Source of the DNA: Sphingomonas sp. H160509
Lineage (GTDB): Bacteria > Pseudomonadota > Alphaproteobacteria > Sphingomonadales > Sphingomonadaceae
Assembly: GCF_024124765.2 (NCBI RefSeq)
Contig: NZ_JAMXSR020000002.1
Location: forward strand, 3,182,001-3,246,000
Length of the DNA: 64,000 nucleotides
Direction of reading: 5' to 3'
Position numbers and translations under genes: made by a program. Shown piece after piece: positions 36,893 to 47,482 of this stretch. A model generated the notes under the pieces. The model worked only from the letters and a program-made list of their open reading frames with translations, did no database searches and was not told the DNA's origin. Position 1 is the first letter of the stretch. Each line of letters begins with the position of its first letter.

Positions 36893-37225
36893 TCAGGTCC
36901 GGGGCGGTCTCAGCGCGGTGTCGGCGTTCCGCCCGACCAGCGCCGCGCCGTCGGAGGACGCGAGCGTGGCGCCGGTTGGACCGGTTATGCCGTCCAATGC
37001 GTCGGAGTCCGGCGCGCTCATATGGTGCGCGTGGCAACTGCCGTGATGATGCGGATAGCCCTTGTCGGCATCGGCCGCGACCTGATCGCCATCGCTATCG
37101 ATATGCAAAGCAGCTTCGTACTGGCTGGTCTCGATGCAACCGCCAACCTCGGCCGCATGCGCCACCCCGACCCATGTGGTCAGTACGAGCATCAGACAGG
37201 CAAGGAAGGGCAGGAGCCTACGCAT
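36893..37225 (-). CDS. Small periplasmic His-rich protein of the czc operon
   Basis: 110 residues: the signal peptide MRRLLPFLACLMLVLTTWVGVAHA, then a short mature part with a single Cys-Ile pair near its start (GGCIETSQY) and a His cluster YPHHHGSCHAHHMSA, ideal for binding metal ions. The rest is low complexity. It is first in the minus-strand czc operon, 55 bp ahead of czcC. A metal-buffering or sensing role in the periplasm is inferred from the His/Cys cluster and the neighbours; similar small proteins often precede CzcCBA genes in alphaproteobacteria. Its promoter should lie in the gene-free 37226-37508 interval. Confidence 0.7.
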   Translation of the reverse strand: MRRLLPFLACLMLVLTTWVGVAHAAEVGGCIETSQYEAALHIDSDGDQVAADADKGYPHHHGSCHAHHMSAPDSDALDGITGPTGATLASSDGAALVGRNADTALRPPRT

Positions 37226-37508
37226 CGCCGACCGAATAGCAGATGCCTGCGCCGCTGTAACGGGCGTCGTGGTGAAGCGGTGGCGGAGCAGGCGTTACGC
37301 CTGGACACGAGATGCGTGGCATAGTTGCTGCAGATTTCGAATTCGGCTCTTCTGGTGCCGTGATGGGTATCGACGAGACCCATCTCGCCAAATTCCGGTC
37401 GAAGCATCGACACCGGCCGCGTGCATTGGCGGCGTACGCCGGATTTCCCGTGAACGAGCCCCGGCGATGCGGTAGCGCGGCTGGGCAGCTCTATCGGGAT
37501 ACCGCGCC

Positions 37509-38261
37509 ATGATCATCTCCAGCGACGAATTCGTCGACCTGCCCTCGGCCGATGGCGGCGTGATGCGGGTTCATGTGTTTCGCCCGGCGATCGAGGGGCG
37601 GTTTCCCGGGGTTTTGCTGTTCTCGGAAATCTATCAGGTGACGGCGCCGATCCGGCGACTGGCGGCGTATATCGCGGGGCACGGCTACTGTGTCGCGGTC
37701 CCCGAGGTGTATCACGAGTATGAAGCGCCCGGGACCGTGCTGGCGTACGACACCGCCGGTACGGATCGCGGCAACGCGCTGAAGATCGCCAAGCCGGTTG
37801 CGGCGTTCGATGCCGATGCGACCGCCGGGCTGGATTTTCTCGCCGGGCACGCGGCCTGCACGGGACGGCTCGCGACGGTGGGCGTGTGCCTGGGCGGGCA
37901 TCTGGCGTACCGTGCCGCGCTAGATCCGCGCGTGCTGGCGGCGGCATGCTTCTATCCGACCGATATCCATGCGGGATCGCTGGGGCTCGGCAAGGATGAC
38001 GACAGCCTCGCGCGGATGGCGGACCTGAAGGCCGAAACGCTGTTCGTCTTCGGTCGCGCCGATCCGCATGTGCCGTTTGCCGGCCGGGCACTCATCCGTG
38101 CGCGCTTGGAAGAGGTCGGTGCGCGCTATGAATGGCATGAGGTCAACGCCGCGCACGCGTTCCTGCGCGACGAGGGACCACGGTACGACGCGGCGCTGTT
38201 CGCGCAGGCGACCGGCTGGATGTTCGCATTGTTCCAGCGGGTTCTGTCTGCCTCCTACTGA
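37509..38261 (+). CDS. Dienelactone hydrolase family protein
   Basis: 250 residues, intact, cytosolic alpha/beta hydrolase. The triad of DLH proteins is visible: Cys in the nucleophile elbow TVGVCLGGHLAYR, Asp in FVFGRADPHVPF, and His in NAAHAFLRDEGPRYD. The N-terminal strand region VHVFRPAIEGRFPGVLLFSEIYQ and the Glu of LLFSEIYQ (which activates the Cys in DLH) are also present. The substrate cannot be told; the family cleaves dienelactones and related small esters. Transcribed away from the czc operon; ATG 37509 is closely preceded by GATACCGCGCC, without a strong Shine-Dalgarno. Confidence 0.87.
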   Translation: MIISSDEFVDLPSADGGVMRVHVFRPAIEGRFPGVLLFSEIYQVTAPIRRLAAYIAGHGYCVAVPEVYHEYEAPGTVLAYDTAGTDRGNALKIAKPVAAFDADATAGLDFLAGHAACTGRLATVGVCLGGHLAYRAALDPRVLAAACFYPTDIHAGSLGLGKDDDSLARMADLKAETLFVFGRADPHVPFAGRALIRARLEEVGARYEWHEVNAAHAFLRDEGPRYDAALFAQATGWMFALFQRVLSASY

Positions 38262-38770
38262 GGGTCCAGCGCCTTGTGTACCGGTAGCGATCGCGTGTTT
38301 TGCTATTGAAAGACGGCTGTCTGACGGGTGTGCCCCGGTTGGACTGAGCCGTTCTCCGCGACGCTTCGTCCGTAAACCGTCGATGGAGCGATTTATGAAT
38401 TTGCGACACGATGACGATGCGCGTTCGGCGGTCGTACCACGACTTAACCCGCTGAAAAGTCGCTGAAGACTGTCCAAGGCCTCGAACCGGTAGAGCCGAC
38501 CCCGTAATATTGGCCTAACCGAACCATCTTGACTCGTCGACCAATAGCGTTGAGATAGCGCTATCAACGGACCCGCATAGACGGGCGTGACGAGGAATGG
38601 GGATGGCTTTTAACGCTATTGATGTCGCATGCCCGTCGGCCAGTTGGTCGAGCCGGTGGAGTACGTCGCGCAGTACCTAGCGCCTGACGCCTGACTTTCT
38701 TCAAGCCTTCATAACAACGAGACGCTTCCTGCCGCCAGTCGGACAGCGAGGTTCCAAGAGGATCCTGAAC
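38262..38770. other. Long intergenic region upstream of the TonB receptor
   Basis: No gene recognised in 508 bp. It contains the GATAGCGCTATC palindrome (38554-38565) and nearby half sites (CAATAGCGTT at 38543, AACGCTATT near 38612), so it probably holds the regulated promoter and 5' leader of the receptor gene. Confidence 0.6.
38549..38568. promoter_or_regulatory. Candidate LacI-type operator upstream of the TonB receptor gene
   Basis: GTTGAGATAGCGCTATCAAC: a perfect 12-bp palindrome GATAGCGCTATC with partly complementary flanks. It shares the TAGCGCTA core with sites at 51460 and 55828. It lies about 200 bp ahead of ATG 38771. Confidence 0.6.
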
Positions 38771-41700
38771 ATGACGCCTTTCAAAATGGCCCCTCGTCTT
38801 ACGCGCGCTGCGCTATTGTGCGCGACGACGATGGTAGCGCTGTCGGCGACCGTCGCGGCGGCGCAGACCATTCCGCCGACGCAGGACCCAGCACCAGCCG
38901 CGTCGCAAGGTACCGCGCCCGCCACCACCGGGCCGACCGCGCCTGCCGCATCGCCAGCAGCGGCCCTGCCGGACTCCGACCAGACCCCCCGGCACGATCG
39001 ATGCGGCCGATAGCGGCGACATCGTCGTCACCGGCTATCGTTCGAGCCTGGCCAAGTCGACGAACGCGAAGCGCGCAGCGACCGGCTTCACGGATTCGAT
39101 CTTCGCCGAGGACATCGGCAAGTTCCCCGACACCAACATCGCCGAATCCTTCAACCGGATCCCCGGCATCACCATCACGCGCGACGTGACCGGCGAAGGT
39201 ACGAACGTCGCGATCCGTGGCCTCGGATCGAACTTCACGAACGTCACGCTCAACGGCGCGACGATCGCGGTGGCGTCGTCGGGCGCGACCGATGCGCAGG
39301 GCACCGATCGCTCGGTCGATCTCAGCTTCTTCCCGACCGACCTGTTCACCAAGCTGACGGTCAACAAGAGCTATACCGCGGACCTGCTCGAAGGTGGTGC
39401 GGCGGGTAACATCGACCTCCGTTCGGCGCGGCCGTTCGATCGCGCGACCTCGTTCCTGGCGTATAACGTGCAGGGTACGAAGCAGTCGCCCGAGGACCGG
39501 ATCGGTGCTCGCGGCTCGCTGATCGGCAGCTGGCGCGGTGACAAGGTCGGTATCCTCGCAGGCGTGTCCGCCCAGCGCCTGTTCACCGACACGCGCGGGT
39601 TCGAGACGATTGGCTATACCAATCCAGCGCTGACGACGCCCAACGGCATCGCCGGTACGACCAACGGCGTGCAGAACACGCCAACCGCTGCACAAACACT
39701 TGCTGCCCAGTGCCGTGCCAACAATGCGAGCTGCAACGGCACCGGCGGGGGCAACTGGACCATCCCCGGGTTGGTCCCGGCCGGCGCTGGCGCCGGGTTG
39801 GTCGCTGGCACGGTGATTAATCAGGATTTCCTGCTCGCGAACAACCCAGGTGCGACGATCCAACAGATTGACAACGCGTTGCTGCCGCGGCTCGGGCGTT
39901 CGACCAGCATTCGCGGTCCGCGTGACCGTATCAACGCGATTCTCAGTGCGGAATGGCAGCCGTCCGATACGCTGCATTTCTACGTGGATGGCCTGTACGG
40001 CTACAAGAAGAACGACCTGACGCGCGAGAACATGGCGTGGATCGTCCGCAACGGCGCGATTATCCCGACCAACCTGACGTTCGACAAGGCCGACTGTACG
40101 ATCGGCTGCGTCGTCACCGGCGGGACGTTCGCCAACGCGCAGTTCTTCAACGAATTCCGTCCTTACACCGAGACGACGAAGCTTTTCAGCATCAACCCCG
40201 GTGGCGAGTGGGAAATCTCCGACACGCTTAAGCTAAACCTGCAGGGCAATTACGCACGCTCGACCTTCCACCGCGAGAATCCATCGGTTGGCCTGACGAC
40301 GCCGCTGGGTGTCGGCAACACCGTGACCTATTCTAACGATGGTAGCGGCATCCCGACGATCCAGAGCGCGCTGGACCTGAACGATCCGGCGAACTTCGGC
40401 TGGAACCCCGGCAGCCGCGTCAACATCTCCGACGAACGCCGGCTCAACAAGAGCAAGGGCGCGCGCGGCGACTTGACCTGGGGCAAGCCGGCCCTCAACC
40501 TGAAGATCGGTGGCGCGTTCGACGACGTGTCGCGCCGGATCAGCAGCAACGACAACAGCCAGGCCTACCAGAACGCGGTTTGCGGCAATAATCCCAGCGT
40601 GTTCGTCGCCTCGCCGAATTCGCAGCCGCCCTGCGAAGGCCTGAATGCGCCGGGCGTGATCCCAGCCGGCTACCCGACCTATCCGGGCTTCGGCACCGGA
40701 TCGACCGCGGGCATGACCGGCCCGGTAACCTATGGTGGCTCGCTCGTTCCCAACTCGGCGGCCCCAAGCTACCTGACACCAGGGCCGGCCGGTTTCGTGA
40801 CGGTCGACTGGCCGAAGTTCGCGGCTGCGACCAACTATGACTTCTACCACGACAATTCGCCGGAAAGCGGTGCGTCCACCACGGGCGCAAGCGGCGGCGG
40901 CATTCGCGAAGTGGTGAAGTCCGCGTTCGCCACGGTGAACGGCGAGCAGGACCTTGGCGGCAACATGCTGCGGTTCAACGTCGGCGTGCGCTACGTCAAC
41001 ACAATCCAGACGATCACGGGTCGCGTGTCTTTGCCCGATCCCCGCAATACGACCGCGACCGGCGTCGCGTTGCCGGACGGTAGCCGCTATCCGAACCTCG
41101 TCAGCATCGTGTCGACGCGCAACGTTTATTCGAAGTGGCTGCCCGCAGCGACCTTCGCCTACGACGTCAGCGAGCATGCGGTAGTCCGCGTCGCCGGGTC
41201 GCGTACCATGACGCGTCCCGATCCGTCGGCGCAGCTGCCGGGCGTGAACTTCGGCGCGCCATCGGCGGATCAGGCGTCGATCGGCAACCCGGCGCTCGAG
41301 CCGTACATGTCGACGAACATCGATCTGGGCTTCGAATATTATACCGGCCGCGAAGGCGTGGTCAGCTTCAATGCGTTCCGCAAGTCGATCAAGGGCTTCA
41401 CGAACACCGCGATCAGCACGGTTCCGTTCTCGAACCTGTCGCAATACGGGATCACCTACGACACGCTGAACCCGACGCAGCAGATCGCGATCAACTCGCG
41501 CGGCGGCCCCGGCACCGCGCAGGTCCAGGTCACGTCACAGGTCAACGTGGCGGACAAGCTGACCATCAACGGGCTCGAATTCCAGTGGGTCCAGCCACTC
41601 GACTTCCTGACCAAAAATATCGGCATCACCGGGTTCGGCTTCAACGCCAATGCGACGGTCGTCGATCAGACCAGCAAGGGTGCGGCAACCGCGTTCGGCG

Positions 41701-42038
41701 TGGCGCCGTTTACCTACAACATCACGGGCTATTACGAAAAGCACGGCGTGATGCTGCGGGTGTCGACCACCTCGCGCGAGGGCTCGCAGAACAGCGGTGC
41801 GGCGCAGAACGGCATTCCGGCAGCGGCATTGTTCGGTACGGATTATACGACGTATGACTTCTCGTCGTCGTTCGACTTGGACAAGATCTTCGGTCTTGCC
41901 GGGGCGCCACAGTTGACGGTCAACGTCGCGAACTTCACGAATGCGACGTTGCGGTCGTACTTCCAATTCGAGAATGCGACCTTCACGCAGTACAAGCCGG
42001 GCCGGCAGTTCCTGGTCGGGCTGCGCGGCACCTTCTAG
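38771..42038 (+). CDS. TonB-dependent receptor (Xanthomonas/Caulobacter carbohydrate type), one frameshift
   Basis: About 1,089 residues. The signal peptide ends near LSATVAAAQ. It is followed by a Pro/Ala-rich spacer and a TonB box-like DIVVTGYRSSLAKS. The plug domain reads EDIGKFPDTNIAESFNRIPGITITR and GTNVAIRGLGSNFTNVTLNGATI, the signature of the TIGR01782-type receptors that import plant oligosaccharides. The long barrel ends in LVGLRGTF, with terminal aromatic Phe. One extra C in the run at 38986-38991 splits the gene after residue 73; removing it joins QTPGTIDAADSGD. The nearby hemicellulose locus and the shared operator suggest it imports xylan- or xyloglucan-type oligosaccharides. Confidence 0.92.
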
Positions 42039-42049
42039 TCGGTGCGCGC

Positions 42050-42082
42050 GAGCGAGGCGGTCTCGATGGGATCGCCTCGCTC
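42050..42082 (+). terminator. Terminator of the TonB receptor gene
   Basis: A 10-bp perfect stem GAGCGAGGCG (42050-42059) / CGCCTCGCTC (42073-42082), followed by the T-rich TATCTTTCTT. It lies 11 bp after the stop codon. Confidence 0.7.
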
Positions 42083-42193
42083 TATCTTTCTTGCGTTCCG
42101 CATTGGTTTCGCTCGAATAATTGGGTCATGCCCGTTCCACTCGACACGCTGCCGTACTAGTATGAATACGCAGACATTAGATTGGTAAGTCCA

Positions 42194-42991
42194 GTGGCAA
42201 AGCCCGCCTCCCAGAACGCGCTGTTCGCGGTCGGAAAATACGACGCTCCCGCAAACGACCGCTTGTACCAGCGGCTGGCGCGGCGGCTGTTCGAGGAACT
42301 GGTCGCCGGCACCTATGCGATCGGCGATCGGCTGCCCGCCGAACGCGAGCTGGCGATCGACTACGGCGCCAGTCGCCCGGCTGTGCGAGAAGCCCTCATC
42401 GCGCTGGAGGTGCAGGGTTTTATCGAAGTCCGTGTCGGCTCCGGGGCGTATGTCTGCCGGCTGCCGGGGCAGGGCGAGGAGCCGGGTTTCGCGATCACCG
42501 CGTTCGAACTGACCGAAGCGCGGATCATGTTCGAGGGTGAGGCGGCAGCGCTCGCAGCCGTCCAGATCACCGATGCCGAGATCGACCTGCTCGACGGACT
42601 GGTCGAGGCGATGACAACCGAGAATTTGCTGACCGAAGTCACCGAGATTGCCGATCGCGATTTCCACATGGCAATCGCCAAGGCGACGCGAAATTCGGGC
42701 GTGGTTCGGACGATCGAGGATTTGTGGCATTTGCGCTCGACCTCGCCCGAATGCGCGCTTCTCCATGCCAAAGCGCGCAACGCCAAGGTGCGGCCGGTCG
42801 TCGCCGAACATGCTGCAATCGTTGATGCTCTGCGCGCGCGCGACGCGGCGGCGGCGCGTGGCGCGATGCGCGCGCACCTGACGTCGGTGATGGACCACCT
42901 CCTGTTCCAGACCGAAGAGATGGCAATGGAACAGGCTCGACTGGCGCTTGCGACGACTCGCCAGCGTTACGGCGGCGTCCCGAACAATTGA
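42194..42991 (+). CDS. GntR/FadR-type transcriptional regulator (FCD domain)
   Basis: About 265 residues. N-terminal winged helix: RLYQRLARRLFEELVAGTYAIGDRLPAERELAIDYGASRPAVREALIALEVQ, the GntR signature. C-terminal FCD ligand domain with the metal/ligand residues in ARIMFEGEAAALAA, DRDFHMAIAKATRN and EHAAIVDALRARD. FadR/UxuR-like members respond to sugar acids. The adjacent uxuA gene suggests a hexuronate or aldonate ligand. The start is uncertain: GTG 42194 (VAKPASQN) or TTG 42182; there is no ATG near the N-terminus. Same strand as uxuA, 108 bp upstream of it. Confidence 0.85.
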   Translation: MAKPASQNALFAVGKYDAPANDRLYQRLARRLFEELVAGTYAIGDRLPAERELAIDYGASRPAVREALIALEVQGFIEVRVGSGAYVCRLPGQGEEPGFAITAFELTEARIMFEGEAAALAAVQITDAEIDLLDGLVEAMTTENLLTEVTEIADRDFHMAIAKATRNSGVVRTIEDLWHLRSTSPECALLHAKARNAKVRPVVAEHAAIVDALRARDAAAARGAMRAHLTSVMDHLLFQTEEMAMEQARLALATTRQRYGGVPNN

Positions 42992-43099
42992 TCCATATGG
43001 TGACCAAGCGCATATAGGTTGTCAGACCAATTTGATCGTTGCTATCGACAGTGAGAGCATGTGGCTGCACCGCCATGGGAAAACGGGGATGAGCGGCCG

Positions 43100-44272
43100 A
43101 TGAAGATGACCCAGACCATGCGCTGGTTTGGCCCGAACGACCCGGTGCCGCTCGACGCCATCCGCCAGGCCGGCGCGACCGGGATCGTCACGGCACTACA
43201 CGAGGTCGCCAATGGCGACGTGTGGACCGCGGACGCCATCGCCGCGCGTCGCGTGATGATCGAGGACGCCGGGCTCGATTGGAAAGTGGTCGAGAGTCTG
43301 CCCGTCGTCGAGGATCTGAAGCGACGCTCGGGCGATTGGGATCGATTGATCAAGGCCTATGTCGCCAGCCTGCGGAATTTGGCGGGGCAGGGCATCGAGG
43401 TCGTGACCTATAATTTCATGCCGTTGCTCGACTGGACGCGGACCGACCTGAGCTGGACGTTGCCGGACGGCGCGCGCGCGCTGCGGTTCGAACTGCATGC
43501 GCTCGCCGCCTACGACATCCATATCCTGCGCCGCCCGGGCGCCGAGCGGGATTACGCAGCCGATGTCGTCGCCATCGCCGCCGAGCGGTTCGCGGCGATG
43601 GATGATACCGCGCGCGCGACGCTGGAGCGGACGATCATCGCCGGGCTGCCGGGTAGCGAGGAGAGCTTCAGTTCGCCGCAGCTGCTCGAACAGATCGAGA
43701 CCTATGCCGACATCGACGCAGCGCGCCTGCGTGCGAACCATGTCGCGTTCCTGGAGGCGGTGTGTCCGGTCGCCGAGGCCGAGGGCATCCGGCTGGTTGT
43801 GCACCCCGACGATCCACCGTTCCCGATCTTCGGCTTGCCGCGCGTGGTCAGCACCGAGGCGGACGTCAGCGCGCTGTTCGCCGCCGTGCCATCCGCCGCC
43901 AATGGGCTGTGTTTCTGCAGCGGATCGTTCGGCGTGCGTGCGGACAACGACCTGCCGGGGATGGTCCGGCGGCTCGGCGAGCGCATCGGCTTCGTGCATC
44001 TGCGATCGGTGCAGCGTGAACCCGGTGGCGCGTTTCACGAGGCGGCGCATCTGGAAGGCGATGCCAACATGCCCGCGATCGTGACCGAGCTGGTCGCGTT
44101 GCAGGCACGCACCGGGCGGTCGCTGCCGATGCGGCCCGACCATGGGCACCAGATGGTGGACGACCTGACCAAGCGCACCAACCCCGGCTATTCGCTGATC
44201 GGGCGACTGCGTGGGCTGGCGGAACTGCGCGGACTGGAAACGGGTATCGCGCATGGCCGGGGCGCCGCGTAG
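43100..44272 (+). CDS. uxuA: Mannonate dehydratase UxuA
   Basis: Converts D-mannonate to 2-keto-3-deoxygluconate in glucuronate catabolism. 390 residues, intact. Characteristic stretches: MTQTMRWFGPNDPVPLDAIRQAG, GIVTALHEV, WKVVESLPVVEDLK, YNFMPLLDWTRTDL, then the metal-site region LVVHPDDPPFPIFGLPRVVST, GLCFCSGSFGVR, IGFVHLRSVQRE, FHEAAHLEGD and MRPDHGHQMVDD. ATG 43100 follows GATGAGCGGCCG; an in-frame upstream extension to 43061 looks non-coding. In this locus it would process glucuronic acid side chains released from glucuronoxylan. Confidence 0.95.
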   Translation: MKMTQTMRWFGPNDPVPLDAIRQAGATGIVTALHEVANGDVWTADAIAARRVMIEDAGLDWKVVESLPVVEDLKRRSGDWDRLIKAYVASLRNLAGQGIEVVTYNFMPLLDWTRTDLSWTLPDGARALRFELHALAAYDIHILRRPGAERDYAADVVAIAAERFAAMDDTARATLERTIIAGLPGSEESFSSPQLLEQIETYADIDAARLRANHVAFLEAVCPVAEAEGIRLVVHPDDPPFPIFGLPRVVSTEADVSALFAAVPSAANGLCFCSGSFGVRADNDLPGMVRRLGERIGFVHLRSVQREPGGAFHEAAHLEGDANMPAIVTELVALQARTGRSLPMRPDHGHQMVDDLTKRTNPGYSLIGRLRGLAELRGLETGIAHGRGAA

Positions 44273-44281
44273 GAACCGAGC

Positions 44282-45082
44282 CTACCGCGTCATCGCCAGC
44301 TGCGTATCGTCGAGCGCCAGGTCCACCAGCTTGCGCATCGCCGCGTTGGCGGCCGCTGGGTCGCTCGCGGCGATCGCCTCGTACACGCGGACGTGATCGG
44401 GGATCGGGTTGCGCGGCAGCGACCGGGTGCGCTGCTTGAACTGTGTCGTCCAGCTTACTGCCGCGCCGATGCTCGCGCTCAGCACGACAAGCGCGTCGTT
44501 GCGGGTCGCCTGCAATACCGCATTGTGAAACTCGCGGTCCGCGGCACGGCCGGCTTCGGTGGCCAGCGTGTGGCGACGCATCGAGGCGAGCGACTCCTTC
44601 ATCACGGCAAGGTCGGCACGGTCGCGTCGCTCGGCGGCCAGCGCGGCAGCGGCAGGCTCGACGATCGCGCGCAGCTCGAACAGGCCGCGGACGAAGTCGA
44701 TTTCGGGTTCGCCCGCAAAAGCCCAGGCGAGCACGTCGGGATCGAGCAGGTTCCAGCGACTGCGCGGCAACACGCGGGTGCCGGTTTTGGGTCGACTTTC
44801 GACCAATCCCTTTGCCATCAGCACCTGGACCGCCTCGCGGTAGGCGCTGCGCGACACGTCCAGCGCCTCCGAAAACGCGACTTCGCCCGACAAGGTGTCG
44901 CCCGGCAGATACTCGCCCGACAGGATCGCGGTGCCCAGCTTGTGTGCGATCGCGCCGTGCAGCCGCCGTCCCGTACCGCGTGGCGGGCGTGGCGTCGTCG
45001 CGTTTTCCGACGGTATCGCCGCGTCGGATGCGATTGGCGTATCGGACGACGGGCTCGTCTGATCGGGATTGAAGTTCGTCAT
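44282..45082 (-). CDS. Second GntR-family FCD regulator
   Basis: About 267 residues. A disordered N-terminus of about 35 residues rich in Ser, Thr and Pro precedes the winged helix (LHGAIAHKLGTAILSGEYLPGDTLSGEVAFSEALDVSRSAYREAVQVLMAKGL). This is of the UxuR/GntR type with TLSGE in place of the more usual LPSE. The FCD domain has LFELRAIVEPAAAALAAER, DREFHNAVLQATRND and HVRVYEAIAASD. The start is MTNFNPDQ at 45082, preceded by GGGAGCTTACC; an upstream start at 45121 is possible. Convergent with uxuA (10 bp between stops). A role in aldonate or uronate control is inferred. Confidence 0.85.
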   Translation of the reverse strand: MTNFNPDQTSPSSDTPIASDAAIPSENATTPRPPRGTGRRLHGAIAHKLGTAILSGEYLPGDTLSGEVAFSEALDVSRSAYREAVQVLMAKGLVESRPKTGTRVLPRSRWNLLDPDVLAWAFAGEPEIDFVRGLFELRAIVEPAAAALAAERRDRADLAVMKESLASMRRHTLATEAGRAADREFHNAVLQATRNDALVVLSASIGAAVSWTTQFKQRTRSLPRNPIPDHVRVYEAIAASDPAAANAAMRKLVDLALDDTQLAMTR

Positions 45083-45226
45083 TGGTAAGCTCCCATCGCC
45101 AGGGTGATAGCCGCGTGACAATCGCGAGACGATAAGAGATTTTCTGTCCTGGGACCCAAAAGGCGCGGATTCGGGCCGAAATCATGCATCGCGGCATAGT
45201 GCGACACGCGTGGGCGGCCGCGATCA

Positions 45227-47372
45227 TTAGGGCTGCTTGTCCTGCGGCCGGACGCCGCTGTGATCGATCACGCTGCGTGCGGCGGCTGGCCAGGCATCGC
45301 CCTCGACCTTGATATTGTCGACCGACCGGTTGTTCAGATAGTCGGTCCACGATCCCTGGAGCCGGCCGGAATTATACCAGTTGCCGATCGCCAGATTGTC
45401 CAGCGCGGTGCGCTTCGGCGCGATGAAATCCTGCGAGTTGAGGTTCAGCCAGACGCCGCCGACGCGGTCGATCACGTTGTTGCGGACCGTGACGTAGCGC
45501 GATCCCTCGTCGAGGTAGACGGCGATCCCGCCTGCGCCCGCGACGTCCGCAATGTAGTTGTCGGCGATCAGCGCGCCCGGATCGGCGGAGAGATGATAGA
45601 TCGCGCCGCCATCGGGAAACCACTGCTTGACCTTGGTCACGCGGTTGCCGACGACGACCGTGTCGCGCAGCGTCGTCGGCGTATCGTAGACCAGATTGCC
45701 CGGCTGGTCGTAATAGCCGCGCTGCTGCCGCCAATATTCCGCGCTGCCGCCGGGGTCGTTCGTGCCCCATCCCCAGCCGATGTCGATCCCGTCATACGGC
45801 GCGTCCGACACGTCGTTGTTCGCAATCACCGTCCCCGACGCATAGGTGACGAGGATCGCCGACTGCTCCTTGTAATCGCGCGATACGCCGGCGATCCGGT
45901 TGTCGCGGATCAGGATGTCGCGCAGGCCCATTTCGGGGCGCGAGGGATGGTGCGCGTCGGGTCGGATGCCGCCGACCATGATCGCACCGCCGGCGAGGTC
46001 GCTGAAGCTGTTGCGCGTCACCTCGATCGCCGCCGCGCCAAGCCCGACGCCGCCGTCGTTCGCGTCGGCATTGTTCCCAATGCCGAGCGCGACCTGCCCG
46101 AGTTGCGAGAACTGGTCGTCGTCGAACACGATACGGGTCGCGGCGGCCACTTGCACGGCGGCGGGCTGCTGGTTCCAGCGGTTGCGCATCGCCTCGAACG
46201 CGGGGCATCCCCAGCTGCAATCGCGGATCGGATCGGCGGGATAGCCGGTCAATTCGCCCGCCAGATAGGCACCGCTCTGCTGGCTCGCATAGCCTTGCGG
46301 GCCCGACGGCTGCAGCCAGCTGGTGTGGCGAAATGCGAGGTGGCGGAACTGAAGGTCGCGGACCGGTCGATCATAGCTGCCGCCGATCGAGACGAGCCGT
46401 TCGAGTATCGGCATCACGACTTTGGCGCGGCGCATGTCCTCGCCCGGCAACGGCTTGTAATAGAGCAGCCCCGCCTTGGGATCGACATACCATTGGCCAG
46501 GCTCGCGCAGGAAGGCGAGCGCATTGACCAGGAACAGGCGCGCGACCTCGGCCGAGACCGGCCGGGCGATCGTGTCGTAGCCGATCAGGTTATTGCGCCA
46601 GCCCGGCTGTTGCATGACGATGCGCGCGCCTTCGATCGATCCCGCTGCGACCGATCCGCCTTCGATGCGGTCCACGACGGCGTGGCGGTGCGTGAACCAG
46701 CTCATGCCCTCGATCTCGATACGGCGCTGGTCGGGGGAGAGAGGCGAGTTCGCGCCACGCCGGGTCCTTGATGTCGAGGCCCCAGGTCTGGAACGTGACG
46801 GCGGAACGCGGAATCTCGATGCGGGCACGGCTGGCGAGCCGGTCGTTCACCGTCAGTTGCCGCGGGTCGGCGCCCTTCGGCACGGCGGCGGACCAGATGC
46901 CCTTCGCGCGATCGGCGAGCCGCCACCCGTCGATCGGCATGCCGCCCGACAGGATCGGACGCGTGCCGGGCTCGCCTTCCCAGCGGACGGTGAAGCCGTT
47001 CTGACCGCCATCATCGGCGGTGAAGCGGAGCGGTGCGGTCAGCCGATAGGTGCCAGGCGCGATCCGCACGGTGACGTCGTGATCCGGGTTGAGACGTCGC
47101 ACAGCGGCTTGCGCACGCGCGGGCGTCGCGAACGGGTGCGCGGTCGATCCGTCGCCTGCGTCCGATCCGTTCGGCGAGAGGTGGAGCACGACCGGCACGG
47201 GGGCGGGGCGGTTTGGAATGACGATGTGATGGCGCGCAGGCGCGGCAGGCGGCGCGATCACGGGAAAGGTCGGTTGTGGCGGAAGCTGCGCCAGCGCGGG
47301 GGATGGCTGAGCTGCAAACCCCGTCGCCATCAGCACCATCGTCGATACCGCACGTGTCAGGGTCGGCATCAC
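45227..47372 (-). CDS. Exported right-handed beta-helix glycosidase (GH141-like), one frameshift
   Basis: About 715 residues. The signal peptide (MMPTLTRAVSTMVLMATGFA...ALA) and Pro-rich linker are followed by VVLHLSPNGSDAGDGSTAHPFATPARAQAAVRRL, the usual opening of GH141-type beta-helix enzymes, then GTYRLTAPLRF. Beta-helix coils follow with Asn ladders (NNVIDRVGG, VTRNSFSDLAGG, RDNRIAGVSRD, ANNDVSDAPYDGIDIGWGWG, NRVTKVKQWFPDGGAIYHLS). GH141 includes xylanases and alpha-L-fucosidases; which applies here is open. A G run near 46735 separates the N-terminal module from the helix part. Last gene of the minus-strand hemicellulose operon, 110 bp after xylA. Confidence 0.75.
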
Positions 47373-47482
47373 GTCTCTCCCGGTCGGTCACAATGCCGCG
47401 AGCGCGGGCAGCCGACGCGCATCTCCGCGCTGTCGGGACATGCCCGATCCCACGCCGGAGCGCAGGATCGGGCGGTCGTTAA

